Source: an uncultured Bacilli bacterium
Lineage (GTDB): Bacteria; Bacillota_I; Bacilli_A; RF39; UBA660
Reading direction: 5' to 3'
NCBI GenBank assembly: GCA_947587115.1
Contig: CANPXY010000037.1
Span: 1-10,802, forward strand
Length of the DNA: 10,802 nt
Under the pieces are notes generated by a model. The model saw nothing but the letters and a program-made list of their open reading frames with translations. It was not told the origin of the DNA and made no database searches. Every line of letters starts with the position of its first letter. Position 1 is the first letter of the stretch. Positions 1 through 6,625 of this stretch are shown piece by piece. The position numbers and the translations under genes were made by a program.

Positions 1-216
1 TTCATGGAATACGATATTGACCGCCAAATATACTTTTTTCCCCAAACGATGTGCAAAACGACAACCTTCTTGAATCTGTTCAAGAGAAAAGTTATTGGCA
101 TTGGCCCGAAGGCTATATTCTTGGCCACCAATATAGACGGCATCTGCACCATAGAGCAACGTCACCTTCAAACGTTCAAGATCTCCGGCAGGCGCTAATA
201 ATTCAATTTTCTTCAT
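1..216 (-). CDS. trhP2: Peptidase U32 family protein, tRNA U34 hydroxylation protein TrhP2-like (YrrO), 3' part missing
   Basis: Only the first 72 codons are in the window; the gene runs off the left edge. The start is ATG at 216, with SD AAGGTGA six bases upstream. The N-terminus reads MKKIELLAPAGDLERL, followed by LLYGADAVYIGG and a LRANANNF stretch, which is the characteristic opening of the U32 (collagenase-like) TIM barrel. The Cys-rich part that would separate subfamilies lies outside the window. It overlaps the end of the preceding U32-like gene by 14 bases, so the two are translationally coupled. In B. subtilis the neighbouring pair yrrN-yrrO is known as TrhP1/TrhP2, which makes 5-hydroxyuridine at tRNA position 34 in a prephenate-dependent way. 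The order trmR-trhP1-trhP2 here is the same, so I infer the same role. Identity as a U32 protein is near certain; the exact subfamily rests on context. Confidence 0.9.
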   Translation of the reverse strand, partial: MKKIELLAPAGDLERLKVTLLYGADAVYIGGQEYSLRANANNFSLEQIQEGCRFAHRLGKKVYLAVNIVFHE

Positions 217-1084
217 TTTTCTTCACCTTATAAATGGTCTTTTGATAGAAGAAGCCCGTATAGTCGCTGCCAAGCTGATCAGCGATCTTCTTAAGCCAAG
301 CTTCTTCTTGTTGTCGATCAAGGTTTTTTACTTCTTTAAAACTTTTGAGTATAGATAAAAATAATTCATGGGGTAGATCTTCTTCATTCAAAATGCCATA
401 TGCAAAATCATTTTTTAACAACGTCAAAGTTGCTTTTGAACCATTGAGCAACTGATGAAAATAAAAACTAGTTCCATCTTGATCTTCCTTCAACTCATAT
501 TCTTGATGGGTAATCGGTTCTTGAATACGTAACGTTGATTTTTTTTCTTTACCTAAAAAGTGATAAAAATTACTTAAAAGGCGTCTTTTAGACAAAGCCA
601 CAATTGGATACCCTACCAAAAGCACCATGCATTGCATCGTTGTTTTGTTGTTGATTTCGACCATTTCATCAAGAGTAATTTCACTTGATAACAAACCATA
701 TTTGACTCCTTGCTTTACATAGTAGTTACAAGTATTGGCATTGGTCACCATGTGGGTATTATTCCAAACTAAGTCAACTTGTAACCCAAGTTCTTGCTTT
801 AAGGCTAAGACGGCCAAATCATAAAAGAAAACACCTGTAATTTTAAGTTGATCTAACTTGATTAAAGCTGCTTTTAATTGATCTAATTCCTCATCATAGA
901 TCATCTTGTTGATCGCTACAAAGATCTCTTGGGTAGGATATTTCGTTTTGATGCGTTCAATTTCTTCTAGGGAAAGAGTACAAGATAGACCACTACTAAA
1001 GTTTTTGAGCCCAAAAAGAAAACCAGATGAGGATGCTAGATAATCATCGTAATTTTTGGTAGCTGGTTGTACAATCAACTTCAT
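203..1084 (-). CDS. trhP1: U32 family protein, tRNA U34 hydroxylation protein TrhP1-like (YrrN)
   Basis: This 293-residue protein matches the usual length of the short U32 partner (YrrN). Residues 1 to about 215 have the alternating strand/helix pattern of a TIM barrel, with VFFYDLAVL (85-93) and the basic element SKRRLLSNFY (165-174). The C-terminus has the GFFYQKTIYKVKK ending typical of this group. There is no signal peptide or membrane segment, so it should be cytoplasmic. It ends TGA, overlapping the start of the next U32 gene, and follows the methyltransferase gene after a 66-base gap. In B. subtilis YrrN and YrrO act together as TrhP1/TrhP2 in hydroxylating tRNA wobble uridine before methylation by TrmR (YrrM). 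The same three-gene order supports that role. The name is inferred from homology and order; peptidase activity is not expected. Confidence 0.85.
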   Translation of the reverse strand: MKLIVQPATKNYDDYLASSSGFLFGLKNFSSGLSCTLSLEEIERIKTKYPTQEIFVAINKMIYDEELDQLKAALIKLDQLKITGVFFYDLAVLALKQELGLQVDLVWNNTHMVTNANTCNYYVKQGVKYGLLSSEITLDEMVEINNKTTMQCMVLLVGYPIVALSKRRLLSNFYHFLGKEKKSTLRIQEPITHQEYELKEDQDGTSFYFHQLLNGSKATLTLLKNDFAYGILNEEDLPHELFLSILKSFKEVKNLDRQQEEAWLKKIADQLGSDYTGFFYQKTIYKVKKNEEN

Positions 1085-1122
1085 AGTCTCACTTCTTTCG
1101 CTTATATTTTACCGCAAAGGCC

Positions 1123-1152
1123 AAAAAAAAGAAAGAGATCTTCTTCCTTTTT
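1123..1152 (-). terminator. Possible intrinsic terminator or attenuator between trmR and trhP1
   Basis: On the minus strand AAAAAGGAAGA pairs with TCTTTCTTTTT across the five-base loop AGATC. This gives an 11-bp A/T-rich stem with a single G-U pair, followed by more T residues. The trmR stop codon (1151-1153) forms the foot of the stem. Since trhP1 follows at once in the same direction, partial read-through is more likely than full termination. Confidence 0.4.
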
Positions 1153-1750
1153 ATGATTGCCGCTCACTGACTGCAATCCCATCGCCAGTCTTATAAAACG
1201 TCGTATGATACGCTTCGTTTTCTTTCAAGAAGGTAATATACTGCTTGATCTTACGAACGAGAGCTCTTAGATTGTGACTTTTGATTTCACTTTCTTCTTT
1301 GGCAACATAGCCATGAAAATCGATGTTGTCGGTAATGATATACCCATGATTTTGTAAATTTTTTTCGAAATTTTCAAAGAAATGGATGTTCTGTCCTTTG
1401 GCGGCATCGATAAAGATCAAATCGAATGTATCATTTAGTTTGACATCTAAGGCATCTTTGAAAATGAGTGTAATGCGATTTTCCAAATTTAATTTTTTGA
1501 TATTCTTTAGGGCTTCGAGATAGCGTTCCTTATCTCGTTCGATCGAAGTGACTTTTAAGTTGGGATTCGCAAGCGCCATCATAATCGCAGAGTAGCCAAT
1601 GGCAGTTCCAATTTCTAAGACATTCTTGATTTGATGTTTGATGACAAACGTTGTCAAAAAATCGATTCCTTCATCCACCATAATGGGTATTTTATGATCT
1701 AAAGCATATGATTTAATCTCTCTAATTTCACTGTATATGTTTCCTACCAC
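1151..1750 (-). CDS. trmR: SAM-dependent O-methyltransferase TrmR (YrrM), tRNA 5-hydroxyuridine methyltransferase
   Basis: The protein is a class I methyltransferase of the caffeoyl-CoA O-methyltransferase-like family, 199 residues from the chosen start. Visible motifs are the SAM-binding VLEIGTAIGYSA (44-55), the acidic ERDKERY (71-77), and metal-binding FIDAAKGQN (113-121) and DNIDFHG (141-147). B. subtilis YrrM (TrmR) methylates 5-hydroxyuridine at tRNA position 34 to 5-methoxyuridine; the adjacent trhP1 and trhP2 supply the hydroxyl group. Start: the longest frame opens with TTG at 1756, but the SD GAGGAG (1758-1763) is only one base from it. GTG at 1750 sits seven bases behind that SD and is preferred. 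That GTG overlaps the mltG stop (GTGGTAG), indicating translational coupling. Family assignment is strong, and tRNA specificity is inferred from gene order. Confidence 0.9.
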   Translation of the reverse strand: MVGNIYSEIREIKSYALDHKIPIMVDEGIDFLTTFVIKHQIKNVLEIGTAIGYSAIMMALANPNLKVTSIERDKERYLEALKNIKKLNLENRITLIFKDALDVKLNDTFDLIFIDAAKGQNIHFFENFEKNLQNHGYIITDNIDFHGYVAKEESEIKSHNLRALVRKIKQYITFLKENEAYHTTFYKTGDGIAVSERQS

Positions 1751-2829
1751 GGCCAATCTCCTCGCTTTTTAATTTCCGCTATTTTTTGTTGATGTTCTTG
1801 TTCTGTCTTTGTAAAGTACACCTTTTTATATTTGTCAGCGACAAAATAGTAGTAGTCATGTTCTTTGGGACTGATACTTCCTAAGATGCTATTTTTTGAT
1901 GGATTACAAATAGGTCCAACAGGAAGTTTCCCCGCCATGGCGCTACTCCTAGTATTATACGGATTATATTTTGTATAGTCAACATCATCGTTACATTCGT
2001 CGATATTTACTTGGAAAGCATAACAAGCAGTCACATCGCTTCCTAAAGACCATCCCGCCGCAAGGCGATTATAGAACACTCCTGCAATCATGTCTCGGTC
2101 CGTATCTCCTACCCCTTCTAATTCGACAATCGACGCTAAAGTAAGCAATTCGTGAATCGATAAATTACTCTTCGAAATTTCCTTTTGATCCTCCGTCAAG
2201 ACTTGATCCATCTCATCCAACATCGTCGTAATGATCTCTTCAATAGAGACTTCTTTGTTCATAAACTGATATGTATTCGGAAATAAATAGCCTTCTAATG
2301 GATAGTAAATATCACTATTTTTGATCTCGTCCGTCAAAAACCAGTACTCATCAATCATCCGGTCAATAAAATCTCCATCTTGCATCACCGTCATCACTTC
2401 TTCATAAGAATGATTGGTAGTATCGGCGATTAATTGGGCAATCTGGCGAACATTTAATCCTTCTTTAAACGTGATCGTAATCGCATCCGGATTATAGCTG
2501 TTGCCCTTGCTGATGATCTTGACAATCTCTGGCAAGCTCATGTTCTCATTAAGCTCGTAGGTCGAAGCTTTGATGGTGTTAATTTTATTCAACTTTAAAT
2601 AAAGTACAAAAAAGTTTTTAGAACGAATAAGATGATTTTTGGAAAGGATCGTGCCTATTTCCTCTGTATTAGTCCCCGCTGGAATCTCAACGATCACGGC
2701 ATCATCATTCTTGCTGATCGGACTTAACTGATATTGATAAACTAGAAAAAGGATTCCTAAAAGTGCTATTAAAGCAATGGGAATGATGATGATGGTATTT
2801 CGAACTTTTTTCTTTAACTTCAACTTCAT
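1744..2829 (-). CDS. mltG: Endolytic murein transglycosylase MltG (YceG/YrrL family)
   Basis: A 361-residue membrane-anchored protein: basic N-terminus, one transmembrane segment at about 12-32, then an extracytoplasmic part. MltG cleaves nascent glycan strands next to the membrane and is thought to set strand length, working with the peptidoglycan synthesis machinery. The catalytic domain shows YPLEGYLFPNTYQF (176-189), LASIVELEG with the expected catalytic Glu at 236, the VFYNRL helix (251-256) and the late KLPVGPICNPS and DYYYFVADK motifs. The usual TDPTVxY element reads SDVTACYAF here, a modest deviation. The start is ATG at 2829 with an AGAGGA SD eight bases upstream. It follows yrzB by 30 bases and overlaps trmR, as in the B. 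subtilis yrrL region. Identification is firm. Confidence 0.95.
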   Translation of the reverse strand: MKLKLKKKVRNTIIIIPIALIALLGILFLVYQYQLSPISKNDDAVIVEIPAGTNTEEIGTILSKNHLIRSKNFFVLYLKLNKINTIKASTYELNENMSLPEIVKIISKGNSYNPDAITITFKEGLNVRQIAQLIADTTNHSYEEVMTVMQDGDFIDRMIDEYWFLTDEIKNSDIYYPLEGYLFPNTYQFMNKEVSIEEIITTMLDEMDQVLTEDQKEISKSNLSIHELLTLASIVELEGVGDTDRDMIAGVFYNRLAAGWSLGSDVTACYAFQVNIDECNDDVDYTKYNPYNTRSSAMAGKLPVGPICNPSKNSILGSISPKEHDYYYFVADKYKKVYFTKTEQEHQQKIAEIKKRGDWPW

Positions 2830-2853
2830 ACTGCATTTCCTCTAGAACAAAGA

Positions 2854-2870
2854 ACGAGCTTACTGCTCGT
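2854..2870 (-). promoter_or_regulatory. Hairpin on the yrzB stop codon, upstream of mltG
   Basis: The minus strand reads ACGAGC-AGTAA-GCTCGT, a perfect 6-bp GC-containing stem with a five-base loop. The loop holds the TAA stop of yrzB. A short T-rich tract (TCTTTGTTCT) follows, too broken for a strong terminator. It could be a weak attenuator or an mRNA-stabilising or processing site between yrzB and mltG. Its function is an inference. Confidence 0.4.
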
Positions 2871-3153
2871 CACTTTCTTCTTTGTTTTGCTTTTGAACTT
2901 CCTCTTGAAGAGTGGTGAGAATTGTCTCAATGATCTTCCACTCTTTGTCTGTCTCAATGGGCTCTAGTTTCGTTTCAGGATCGTTAGGATCGAAAATCGA
3001 TGCAAATACTTGCGTGTTTCCTTGACTATCCTTTGAGTTATCGGTATAGACAATATAATTCTTTTTTGTTTCATCACTTTCAAATGTAAATAGTACATGA
3101 CAGGTAATTTCTTTTCCGTCATCTCCTAAAACTGTAAATGTATTCTTTTCCAT
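2860..3153 (-). CDS. yrzB: DUF1292 family protein (YrzB-like)
   Basis: A small acidic cytoplasmic protein of 97 residues with no predicted membrane segment. It begins with strands (NTFTVLGDDGKEITCHVLFTFES), then NYIVYTDNSKDSQGN, FASIFDPNDPE and an acidic, helical tail with the IETDKEWKIIETIL element. This is the DUF1292 layout: a short beta-rich domain containing the phrase Y-x-V-Y-T-D and a W-x-x-I-E motif. No biochemical function is established for the family. The start is ATG at 3153 with SD AAGGAG inside the last codons of ruvX, one base before which the upstream gene stops. Its place between ruvX and mltG is the same as in B. subtilis and many other Bacilli, which makes the assignment secure even though the role is unknown. 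Confidence 0.88.
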   Translation of the reverse strand: MEKNTFTVLGDDGKEITCHVLFTFESDETKKNYIVYTDNSKDSQGNTQVFASIFDPNDPETKLEPIETDKEWKIIETILTTLQEEVQKQNKEESDEQ

Positions 3154-3154
3154 T

Positions 3155-3574
3155 TTATACTCTCCTTTTTTTATCTAAATAACTTTGTAATATTATAGTC
3201 GCTGCCATCTGATCGATGACTTTTTTTCTTTTTTTTCTCGTCGTATGATTTTCAATTAAAATTGTTTCGGCCTGTCGAGTCGTAAGGCGTTCATCTTCTA
3301 GGTGCACAGGAAGTGAAAGCGTATTTTCGAGTTGTTCTTTGAACCAAATACTTAAATTCCCTTTTTCGCCAATATCGTTGTTCATGTGTTTTGGTAGTCC
3401 TAAGACAATTTCATCAATTGCTTCCACTTGAACAATTTGACGAACTTCTTCTAGTAATCGTTCATACTCTTCATCATGACGGATCGTCTTGTAGGTACTT
3501 GCAATTAACCCGGTCGGATCACTGATTGCAACCCCTAAAGTTTTAGATCCCAAATCTAATCCTAAGTAACGCAT
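3155..3574 (-). CDS. ruvX: Putative pre-16S rRNA nuclease / Holliday-junction resolvase-like RuvX (YqgF family)
   Basis: A 139-residue RNase H-fold protein, the normal length for YqgF/RuvX. Visible elements are the first strand YLGLDLGSKTLGVAISD with catalytic Asp7, the VLGLPKHMNN turn (57-66), EDERLTT (93-99) with the conserved acidic residue, and DQMAATIILQSYL (121-133) with the last acidic residue. All positions expected for metal-dependent catalysis are present. E. coli YqgF is implicated in 5' maturation of 16S rRNA, while the Holliday-junction name comes from fold similarity to RuvC. The ATG shares one base with the ireB stop (TAATG). No close SD precedes it, so translation probably depends on termination-reinitiation from ireB. 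The family call is firm; the choice between rRNA and DNA roles rests on published family work. Confidence 0.93.
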   Translation of the reverse strand: MRYLGLDLGSKTLGVAISDPTGLIASTYKTIRHDEEYERLLEEVRQIVQVEAIDEIVLGLPKHMNNDIGEKGNLSIWFKEQLENTLSLPVHLEDERLTTRQAETILIENHTTRKKRKKVIDQMAATIILQSYLDKKRRV

Positions 3575-3825
3575 TATTGATTTTTTTGAAATTCCTTCAA
3601 CAATACTTCGATAATCTTTGAACGATCTAAGCGTGTGATTTTGTTGCGGGCTTCTTTGTGACTAGAGATATATCCTGGATCGCCACTGATCAAGTATCCT
3701 ACCATCTGATTGATGGGATTATATCCACGCTCTTCTAAAGCATCATATACTTCCTTCAAAGTTTCTCGGACAAACTCTGTATTAAACTCATCGATACTGT
3801 ATAGATGTGTCGTATTCTGTCCCAT
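3574..3825 (-). CDS. ireB: IreB family regulatory phosphoprotein (UPF0297, YrzL-like)
   Basis: An 83-residue protein with the family signature GYNPINQMVGYLISGDPGYI (34-53), followed by a basic helix with EARNKITRLDR. In Enterococcus faecalis IreB is a substrate of the PASTA-domain kinase IreK and influences cephalosporin resistance, with phosphorylation at N-terminal threonines. Here adjacent Thr5 and Thr6 sit in the flexible N-terminus and are plausible counterparts. No PASTA kinase is in the window. The ATG at 3825 has SD AGGTGA four bases upstream. It is the first gene of the operon, directly behind the promoter at 3861-3889, and is fused head-to-tail to ruvX through TAATG. In B. subtilis the gene lies just downstream of alaS, but here a rhomboid gene takes that place. 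Identification is very secure. Confidence 0.95.
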   Translation of the reverse strand: MGQNTTHLYSIDEFNTEFVRETLKEVYDALEERGYNPINQMVGYLISGDPGYISSHKEARNKITRLDRSKIIEVLLKEFQKNQ

Positions 3826-3860
3826 TGAATCACCTCACTGACTATAATATTTCTGTCTAT

Positions 3861-3889
3861 ATTTTAACATTGTTTGATTACTTATGCAA
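3861..3889 (-). promoter_or_regulatory. Sigma-A type promoter of the ireB-ruvX-yrzB-mltG-trmR-trhP operon
   Basis: On the minus strand TTGCAT (3884-3889) and TAAAAT (3861-3866) are separated by exactly 17 bases. A TGT directly before the -10 makes an extended -10 element (TGTTAAAAT). The predicted start near 3854 gives a leader of about 28 bases with the ireB SD near its end. The -35 matches only three of six consensus bases; the extended -10 compensates. Confidence 0.7.
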
Positions 3890-3908
3890 GGTATGTTTTA
3901 AGGAAATC

Positions 3909-3936
3909 AAAAAAGAAAAAGATCCGAAGATCTTTT
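3909..3936 (-). terminator. Intrinsic terminator of the rhomboid transcript
   Basis: The minus strand reads AAAAGATC-TTCG-GATCTTTT followed by TCTTTTTT. This is a perfect 8-bp stem with a C(UUCG)G super-stable tetraloop and a U tract, a textbook intrinsic terminator. It lies 136 bases beyond the rhomboid stop codon and just upstream of the ireB operon promoter. The plus strand has no comparable T tract after the hairpin. Confidence 0.8.
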
Positions 3937-3937
3937 A

Positions 3938-4078
3938 TCTTAAGGTTCTCAGTGAATGTCATAAAAACAAACCACCTATTTCTTCTACACCTTCAGAAAT
4001 AATCAATTCATGTATAGAGTTGCCACTACCAAAAGCACTGTTTCTTATTGAACGAGTACTTTCTAGTATTTTTAATGA
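3938..4078 (-). pseudogene. Degraded fragment resembling BspA-type leucine-rich repeats (LRR_5)
   Basis: Between the rhomboid stop and its terminator, a minus-strand frame shifted by one from the rhomboid frame reads SLK-ILESTRSIRNSAFGSGN, then SIHELIISEGVEEIGGLFL, a TGA stop (3959-3961), and HSLRTLR before a TAA. This follows the BspA-type repeat pattern SL(x)nIxIPESVxSIGxSAFxxCxSL in phase over three successive repeat starts. Spacings are 20 and 21 residues instead of 23, and an in-frame stop interrupts it. There is no start codon or SD of its own, and the first codons overlap the end of the rhomboid gene. I infer the residue of a surface-protein repeat gene, perhaps left by recombination. 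The stretch is short and chance resemblance remains possible. A plus-strand frame across the same bases is most likely an antisense shadow. Confidence 0.35.
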
Positions 4079-5217
4079 ATATAAACTAATGCCATGTAAA
4101 GTAAAAATAGTGTAAATAAAATTGTTACAATCCAAGCATTTGTCTGTTCAAACTTGGTACTTTTATATTTGACCCCTAGGGACATCGTCATCAATATACC
4201 ACCGATCAAACCTCCGATGTGGGCAGCGTTATCAATTCCCGGCATGATGAAGCCAAAGACCAAATTAAGAACAATCAAAGGAATAATCTGACTTTTTACA
4301 ACATTTCCAAGATAGACACGGTAATGATAACCGAAATATAAAAGTCCTCCCATCAACCCAAAGATGGCTCCACTTGCTCCAACCGAAGCTGTATTACCAC
4401 TAAAAATGATCGATAACAAACCGGCGGTCAAAATACTATACAAATAGATGGCAAAATATTTGGCTTTCCCTAGAAAACTTTCCAATTGACTACCGATAAT
4501 AAATAGTGCATAGCAGTTAAATAGCAAATGGAAAATACCTCCATGGAGAAAAGCACCCGTAAACAATCGATAATATTCGCCTAAGATACGAATACTTGGA
4601 CCATGAATACAGAATAAATCTAAAAATTGTTCATACTTTCCAAACAATACAGGGCCAATATAGAAAAGAACATTGAGTGCAATCAAAAGATAAGTGACGA
4701 TGGGTTTTTTCGGTTTGAATACTTCTTCCATTTTTTCTGAATCGTGTTTATTGTGTTCATTAATGTCAGTAGTGATCTTGAAAAACAACTGCATACCATC
4801 TTCACAATAGACAAGTTTTTTCATCATATCTGGGAAATTATGCTTGATTTCCTCGCTCTTTCCTAAATCTTGTTCGTCATAAATTTTGACACAGTCGATA
4901 TCTTTGACAGATTCCATATCTACATAATCCCCTAGATCCATAAAGATGCTGAGGGTATTAAGATGCATCGATAACGTTTTAGCCTTGATTTTTTTGACAA
5001 TCCGTTTGGTTTTGAAAAGATCGAACTCGAATTGTTCGTTGTTATGAATATAATTAGAAACAATGCGCACAATCTTGTAATTCTCATTTAGATTTTCTAA
5101 CCATATTTCATTTTCTACACCCTGCAATATGATCGGATTATAATTCTTTTCCGTAATGAAATAATGGAGCAACTTCATTGTAATTAAATTTTTTCTATCT
5201 AATGTTTCTTCATCCAT
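4072..5217 (-). CDS. Rhomboid family intramembrane serine protease
   Basis: A 381-residue protein with a soluble N-terminal domain (about 1-168) and a six- or seven-helix membrane domain from about 171 to the end. Rhomboids cut membrane proteins within or next to the bilayer using a Ser-His dyad. Both are present: GASGAIFG with Ser282 and IDNAAHIGG with His333. The HLLFN motif (230-234) supplies the His and Asn of the oxyanion region, preceded by YYRLFTGAFLHGG. The layout, with a long cytoplasmic N-terminal domain and a final C-terminal helix, resembles B. subtilis GluP (YqgP). The start is ATG at 5217, with SD AAAGGAG twelve bases upstream, a rather long spacing. It has its own promoter and terminator, so it is probably monocistronic. 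Substrates cannot be told from sequence. Confidence 0.92.
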   Translation of the reverse strand: MDEETLDRKNLITMKLLHYFITEKNYNPIILQGVENEIWLENLNENYKIVRIVSNYIHNNEQFEFDLFKTKRIVKKIKAKTLSMHLNTLSIFMDLGDYVDMESVKDIDCVKIYDEQDLGKSEEIKHNFPDMMKKLVYCEDGMQLFFKITTDINEHNKHDSEKMEEVFKPKKPIVTYLLIALNVLFYIGPVLFGKYEQFLDLFCIHGPSIRILGEYYRLFTGAFLHGGIFHLLFNCYALFIIGSQLESFLGKAKYFAIYLYSILTAGLLSIIFSGNTASVGASGAIFGLMGGLLYFGYHYRVYLGNVVKSQIIPLIVLNLVFGFIMPGIDNAAHIGGLIGGILMTMSLGVKYKSTKFEQTNAWIVTILFTLFLLYMALVYIH

Positions 5218-5249
5218 GATTTGTTTTTTCTCCTTTAATCAATACTATT

Positions 5250-5278
5250 ATTATAACTTAAAACATAAAATATGGAAA
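5250..5278 (-). promoter_or_regulatory. Sigma-A type promoter of the rhomboid gene
   Basis: On the minus strand TTTCCA (5273-5278) and a perfect TATAAT (5250-5255) are 17 bases apart. Transcription would begin near 5243, giving a leader of about 26 bases that includes the SD. It lies in the 71-base region divergent from tspO; I could not settle on a plus-strand promoter there. Confidence 0.7.
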
Positions 5279-5288
5279 GAGGTGTGAT

Positions 5289-5747
5289 ATGATTAAAAAT
5301 ATTTTATTATTTCTAGGAATTCTACTTCCTTGGTTTTTCTCTTCCCTATTTCGCTTTGACTACACTTTTTATAACAGTCTCTCGCTACCCTTCTTTGCTC
5401 CACCGAGATTTCTATTTGGAATTGTCTGGACCATCGTCTATATTTTGATTTCTATTAGCATCTATCAATTAATAAAAATGTATGGGTTTAAAAATCTTCC
5501 TAAAAGTTATAAACGTACACTTGTGATCAACTACTTGTGGAATCAGTCTTTTCCTTTTTTATTCTTCGGCCTACAAAGTACGTTTTTGGGATTTGTAGCT
5601 ACCGTTGGAACTTTTGTAAGCAGTCTATTTTTATACGAAGAGACTTCTAAATTGAACGAGAAAAGTAGTAATTTTTTGAATCTTTACATCTTGTGGGGTC
5701 TTTTTGCGACCATATTAGCTCTTACAACTTATATCTTGAATATTTAG
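5289..5747 (+). CDS. tspO: TspO/MBR family membrane protein
   Basis: A 152-residue hydrophobic protein with five likely transmembrane helices, the usual TspO size and layout. Family landmarks are SLPFFAPPRFLFGIVWTIVYILI (first loop into helix 2, 32-54), NYLWNQSFPFLFFGLQS (81-97, matching the N-x-x-W-N-x-x-F-F region) and YILWGLFATILALTTYILN (133-151). Known TspO proteins bind porphyrins and other ligands and are linked to tetrapyrrole or stress responses, but the role in Bacilli is not settled. The start is ATG at 5289 with SD AGAGGTG four bases upstream. It is divergent from the rhomboid gene and convergent with rluD, with the two stop codons overlapping at 5744-5747. No clear terminator follows it. 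The sequence is rather diverged, so the family call is good but function is open. Confidence 0.85.
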   Translation: MIKNILLFLGILLPWFFSSLFRFDYTFYNSLSLPFFAPPRFLFGIVWTIVYILISISIYQLIKMYGFKNLPKSYKRTLVINYLWNQSFPFLFFGLQSTFLGFVATVGTFVSSLFLYEETSKLNEKSSNFLNLYILWGLFATILALTTYILNI

Positions 5748-6625
5748 ATTTGATCAAGGAAGTCCACAAATTCTTTTGGAGGATCACTTTCGAAGGCGAG
5801 CGTTTTTTGTGTTCGTGGATGCGTAAATGAAAGATATTTGGAATGGAGCAACTGCCCAAAAGCGGTTGCTTTTTTACTTTTGCCATAAATTGGATCATTG
5901 ACTACTGGATGTCCAATATACGCCATATGAACACGAATTTGATGTGTTCTTCCTGTTTCTAGCTGACATTCGATCAACGTATAGTTCGAATATCGTTTCA
6001 GCACTTTAAAATGCGTCCGAGCCTCTTTACTGTTGATATCGGTAACCATCATCTTTTTTCGATGCACGGGGTCTCGTCCAATCGGAGCATCAATCGTCCC
6101 CGTCTCATGCATGATTACTCCTTCGACTAACGCTAAATACTTGCGGATTACTTCTTTGTTTTTGATCATCGTCGCTAAACGATCATGGGTCCAATCGTTT
6201 TTTGCAACCAACATGAGGCCGCTCGTGTCTTTATCGAGACGATGGACAATTCCAGGTCGGATGGGATCACTTCCACTTTTCAAATCAAAGTGATATAAAA
6301 GGGCGTTTACCAACGTATGATGATAATTCCCTGGAGCTGGATGAACGACCATGCCACTTGCTTTATCGATCACTAGTAGATCCTCATCTTCATAGACGAT
6401 GTTTAACGGAATATTTTCTTTTTCAAGATCCATATTTTCGACTAGATCTCCTTGAACTGTGATGAGATCTTGAACGTGGACTAGATAACTCGCTTTTTCT
6501 TTCTGGCCGTTGACTTGCACTTGACCATCTTTGATCAATTTTTGAACTTTACTTCGCGTCATTTCTAAAGATTCACTTAGATATTGGTCCAAGCGAACGA
6601 GTTCTTTTTCTACTTCGATTTCCAC
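5744..6625 (-). CDS. RluD family 23S rRNA-type pseudouridine synthase (YlyB-like)
   Basis: A protein of 293 residues: an N-terminal S4 RNA-binding domain (about 10-55, RLDQYLSESL...SKVQKLIKDGQVQVNG), then the catalytic domain. GIVHRLDKDTSGLMLVAK (125-142) contains catalytic Asp131, and LETGRTHQIRVHMAYIGHPVVNDPIYG is the second conserved block. The family converts specific uridines in RNA to pseudouridine; B. subtilis YlyB also follows lspA. The RluD/C/A sub-specificity cannot be assigned, so no symbol is given. Start: the longest frame begins at GTG 6634, but that codon lies inside the SD GAGGTGA (6631-6637). GTG at 6625, five bases behind the SD, fits better. It overlaps the end of lspA by 53 bases, an unusually deep overlap, so translation is probably coupled. 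It ends TAA, overlapping the tspO stop on the other strand. Confidence 0.93.
   Translation of the reverse strand: MEIEVEKELVRLDQYLSESLEMTRSKVQKLIKDGQVQVNGQKEKASYLVHVQDLITVQGDLVENMDLEKENIPLNIVYEDEDLLVIDKASGMVVHPAPGNYHHTLVNALLYHFDLKSGSDPIRPGIVHRLDKDTSGLMLVAKNDWTHDRLATMIKNKEVIRKYLALVEGVIMHETGTIDAPIGRDPVHRKKMMVTDINSKEARTHFKVLKRYSNYTLIECQLETGRTHQIRVHMAYIGHPVVNDPIYGKSKKATAFGQLLHSKYLSFTHPRTQKTLAFESDPPKEFVDFLDQI

Noticed and set aside
4..233. Two overlapping plus-strand frames at the left edge
   Set aside because: Both are antisense to the U32-family gene start, which has a clear conserved N-terminus and SD.
1106..1134. Separate promoter for trhP1 (TAAAAT at 1106-1111 on the minus strand)
   Set aside because: No acceptable -35 at 16-18 bases and no TGn extension; an A/T-rich spacer gives such a -10 easily.
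3807..4115. Plus-strand open frame of 102 codons between ireB and the rhomboid gene
   Set aside because: It starts antisense to ireB with no SD, runs through the operon promoter and the rhomboid terminator, and overlaps the rhomboid 3' end. I recognise no family, and the opposite strand gives a more meaningful repeat-like translation.
6033..6293. Plus-strand open frame of 86 codons
   Set aside because: It lies entirely antisense to the conserved catalytic region of the RluD-type gene and has no SD or recognisable family.
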